DNA of 5,568 nucleotides, taken from positions 1-5,568 of the forward strand of contig UQAI01000079.1 of NCBI GenBank assembly GCA_900538885.1, read 5' to 3'. The stretch's first letter is position 1. Every line of letters starts with the position of its first letter. Below are positions 4,504 to 5,568 of the stretch, piece after piece. This stretch comes from an uncultured Mollicutes bacterium (GTDB taxonomy: Bacteria > Bacillota_I > Bacilli_A > ML615J-28 > CAG-313). Position numbers and translations under genes: made by a program. Below the pieces are notes generated by a model, which was not told the DNA's origin, did not search any database, and was given only the letters and a program-made list of their open reading frames with translations.

Positions 4504-5526
4504 ATGCAAAAAATATCAGCCCTAAGCAACAAAATAAAAATTTTAATTCTTGTTTTATATACTGCGTTAGTATTGATGATAGCAATTTTTATTGTAAATA
4601 AATCAACCGCAACTAAAATATTAGATGGTTATAGTGATAAAACATACGATGAATATGTTAATTTGACAGTTAGAATGTATGAAGAGAGAAAAACAGCTAC
4701 AGAAAATAAGGATGATTATGACTCTGTAACTTATAATATAAGAGCTTTTGTTGAGAAAAAAGAAGCAGCAAAAGATCATGAAATAAAAGATATAAGATAT
4801 TATGTAACAGGAATTAACAGAAAAGGCAAAATGATTTTCGATGAGCCTAGTGCATCTAGAACTTATAAAATATCTAAAACAGGTTCATATTCCAATACTG
4901 GATCAACAAATATAGTTGAAAATAAAATATTTAAGCAATCAATAACAATAGATAGTACAACGAAAGAAGAAACAATTACAGATAATGAACCAATCAAATT
5001 ATACATAAAGGTAACTTATGTAATTGCTCTAGAAAAAGAAGATGTAAGAAAAGAAATTAAATCTGAAATTGAAATTTCAAATATTCAAAAAGAAGATTTT
5101 GATAGTTATGAATCTACAGTAATCGTTAGTAACAAAGTTAAAAACGATTCAGAAGCGATTGATGTCGAAATAGAAGTTGATCGTGCAACAGAAAAATCTA
5201 CAGCAGACAGTGCTAAAAAAGATAATTTTGACTTTGAAACATATTTAAATACGGCTTATTTAGGTGATAAGAAAATAGATAGATTTTCAGTTGAAATATT
5301 TGGAAAACTAAATAATGTTAAGAGTAAAGATAATAAGTTGTTTAGCGAATATGTCCGCCTATACACTAGTTATGGTAGTACATTAACAAGAGTTGGCACA
5401 ACATTAAGTTATGTAAAAATAGATGAATCATACGAAGTAAAAGAATTGTTTATTAAAACAAAAGTTATTTTTACAGATGGTACATCCAGTCAAAAGACAT
5501 TAAAAGTAGAAGTAAAGATTATATAA
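4504..5526 (+). CDS. Membrane-anchored extracytoplasmic protein of unknown function
   Basis: I do not recognise this family. The start is ATG at 4504 (340 aa), with GAGGTGA (4492-4498) five bases upstream. A longer reading from GTG 4471 has no ribosome binding site and would begin inside the promoter. Residues 1-12 are basic, and 13-31 form one hydrophobic helix (ILILVLYTALVLMIAIFIV) with no Ala-x-Ala or lipobox cleavage signal. This suggests an uncleaved anchor with about 305 residues outside the cell. The outer part is rich in Lys, Glu, Asp, Ser and Thr, has only one Pro-containing turn cluster, lacks Cys and Trp, and has repeated alternating strand-like stretches (for example IKLYIKVTYVIAL and VKELFIKTKVIF), suggesting beta-rich domains. 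It is divergent from dnaA across the DnaA-box cluster and could respond to DnaA binding. There is no sign of a terminator in the 42 bases after its TAA. Surface or envelope protein is the safest description. Confidence 0.8.
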   Translation: MQKISALSNKIKILILVLYTALVLMIAIFIVNKSTATKILDGYSDKTYDEYVNLTVRMYEERKTATENKDDYDSVTYNIRAFVEKKEAAKDHEIKDIRYYVTGINRKGKMIFDEPSASRTYKISKTGSYSNTGSTNIVENKIFKQSITIDSTTKEETITDNEPIKLYIKVTYVIALEKEDVRKEIKSEIEISNIQKEDFDSYESTVIVSNKVKNDSEAIDVEIEVDRATEKSTADSAKKDNFDFETYLNTAYLGDKKIDRFSVEIFGKLNNVKSKDNKLFSEYVRLYTSYGSTLTRVGTTLSYVKIDESYEVKELFIKTKVIFTDGTSSQKTLKVEVKII

Positions 5527-5530
5527 ATTT

Positions 5531-5568
5531 GTTGGGGGTCAGGATATACCTTTAAAGAAGTTGGGGGT
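5531..5568 (+). repeat. G-rich direct repeat at the window end
   Basis: GTTGGGGGT occurs at 5531-5539 and again at 5560-5568, giving a 29-bp period cut off by the window edge. Runs of five G stand out in this AT-rich DNA. It may be the first unit of a tandem array, or a 9-bp repeat with a 20-bp spacer. One and a fraction units are too few to classify. Confidence 0.5.

Noticed and set aside
5531..5568. CRISPR array start
   Set aside because: Only a 9-bp repeat recurs, with a 20-bp gap, which does not fit repeat and spacer lengths; no cas genes are visible.
5527..5568. Open reading after the membrane-protein stop (in frame, giving CWGSGYTFKEVGG)
   Set aside because: No start codon with a ribosome binding site precedes it, and 42 bases without a stop is not evidence of coding.

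Overview
The window is low-GC DNA (AT-rich, long A and T tracts) with strong AGGAGG-type ribosome binding sites and extended -10 promoters. This points to a Firmicutes/Bacillota or Tenericutes-related bacterium. TGA is a real stop (dnaA and parA both end in TGA), and TGG encodes the conserved Trp residues of DnaA, so the code is standard and not the Mycoplasma code. The window appears to be the chromosomal replication origin region. Genus and order cannot be fixed from the sequence alone.

Layout, left to right. Positions 1-339 contain no convincing gene. They are T-rich, carry short reiterated motifs, and end in a near-consensus promoter. That promoter drives a two-gene operon with a TAATG junction. 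The first gene encodes a 124-aa protein with a Gln/Pro-rich N-terminal half and a C-terminal ribbon-helix-helix (RHH) domain. The second encodes a 261-aa ParA-type deviant Walker ATPase. A compact hairpin at 1594-1622, able to terminate in both directions, separates this operon from the convergent dnaA-dnaN pair. dnaN (beta clamp, 374 aa) and dnaA (initiator, 462 aa) lie on the minus strand in the usual dnaA-to-dnaN order. Upstream of dnaA, a 263-nt divergent intergenic region holds the dnaA promoter, phased A-tracts, a cluster of seven DnaA-box-like sites, and a rightward promoter. The rightward gene encodes a 340-aa single-pass membrane-anchored protein that I do not recognise. The window ends in a G-rich 9-bp direct repeat with a 29-bp period.

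The origin looks bipartite, as in Bacillus. There is a large DnaA-box cluster upstream of dnaA. In the 69-nt dnaA-dnaN gap there is a tandem box pair followed directly by TAG/TAA triplets and AT-rich DNA, resembling a DnaA-trio unwinding element. An 18-nt segment containing a tandem box pair is identical in both parts.

DnaA would open the origin, DnaN would clamp the polymerase, and the RHH/ParA pair could segregate the origin. The pair is the most notable feature: a ParA beside oriC is normally partnered by a ParB/Spo0J HTH protein, whereas here the partner is a small RHH protein of the ParG/omega style usually seen on plasmids. The neighbourhood is also unusual because recF and gyrB do not follow dnaN and rpmH does not lie upstream of dnaA.
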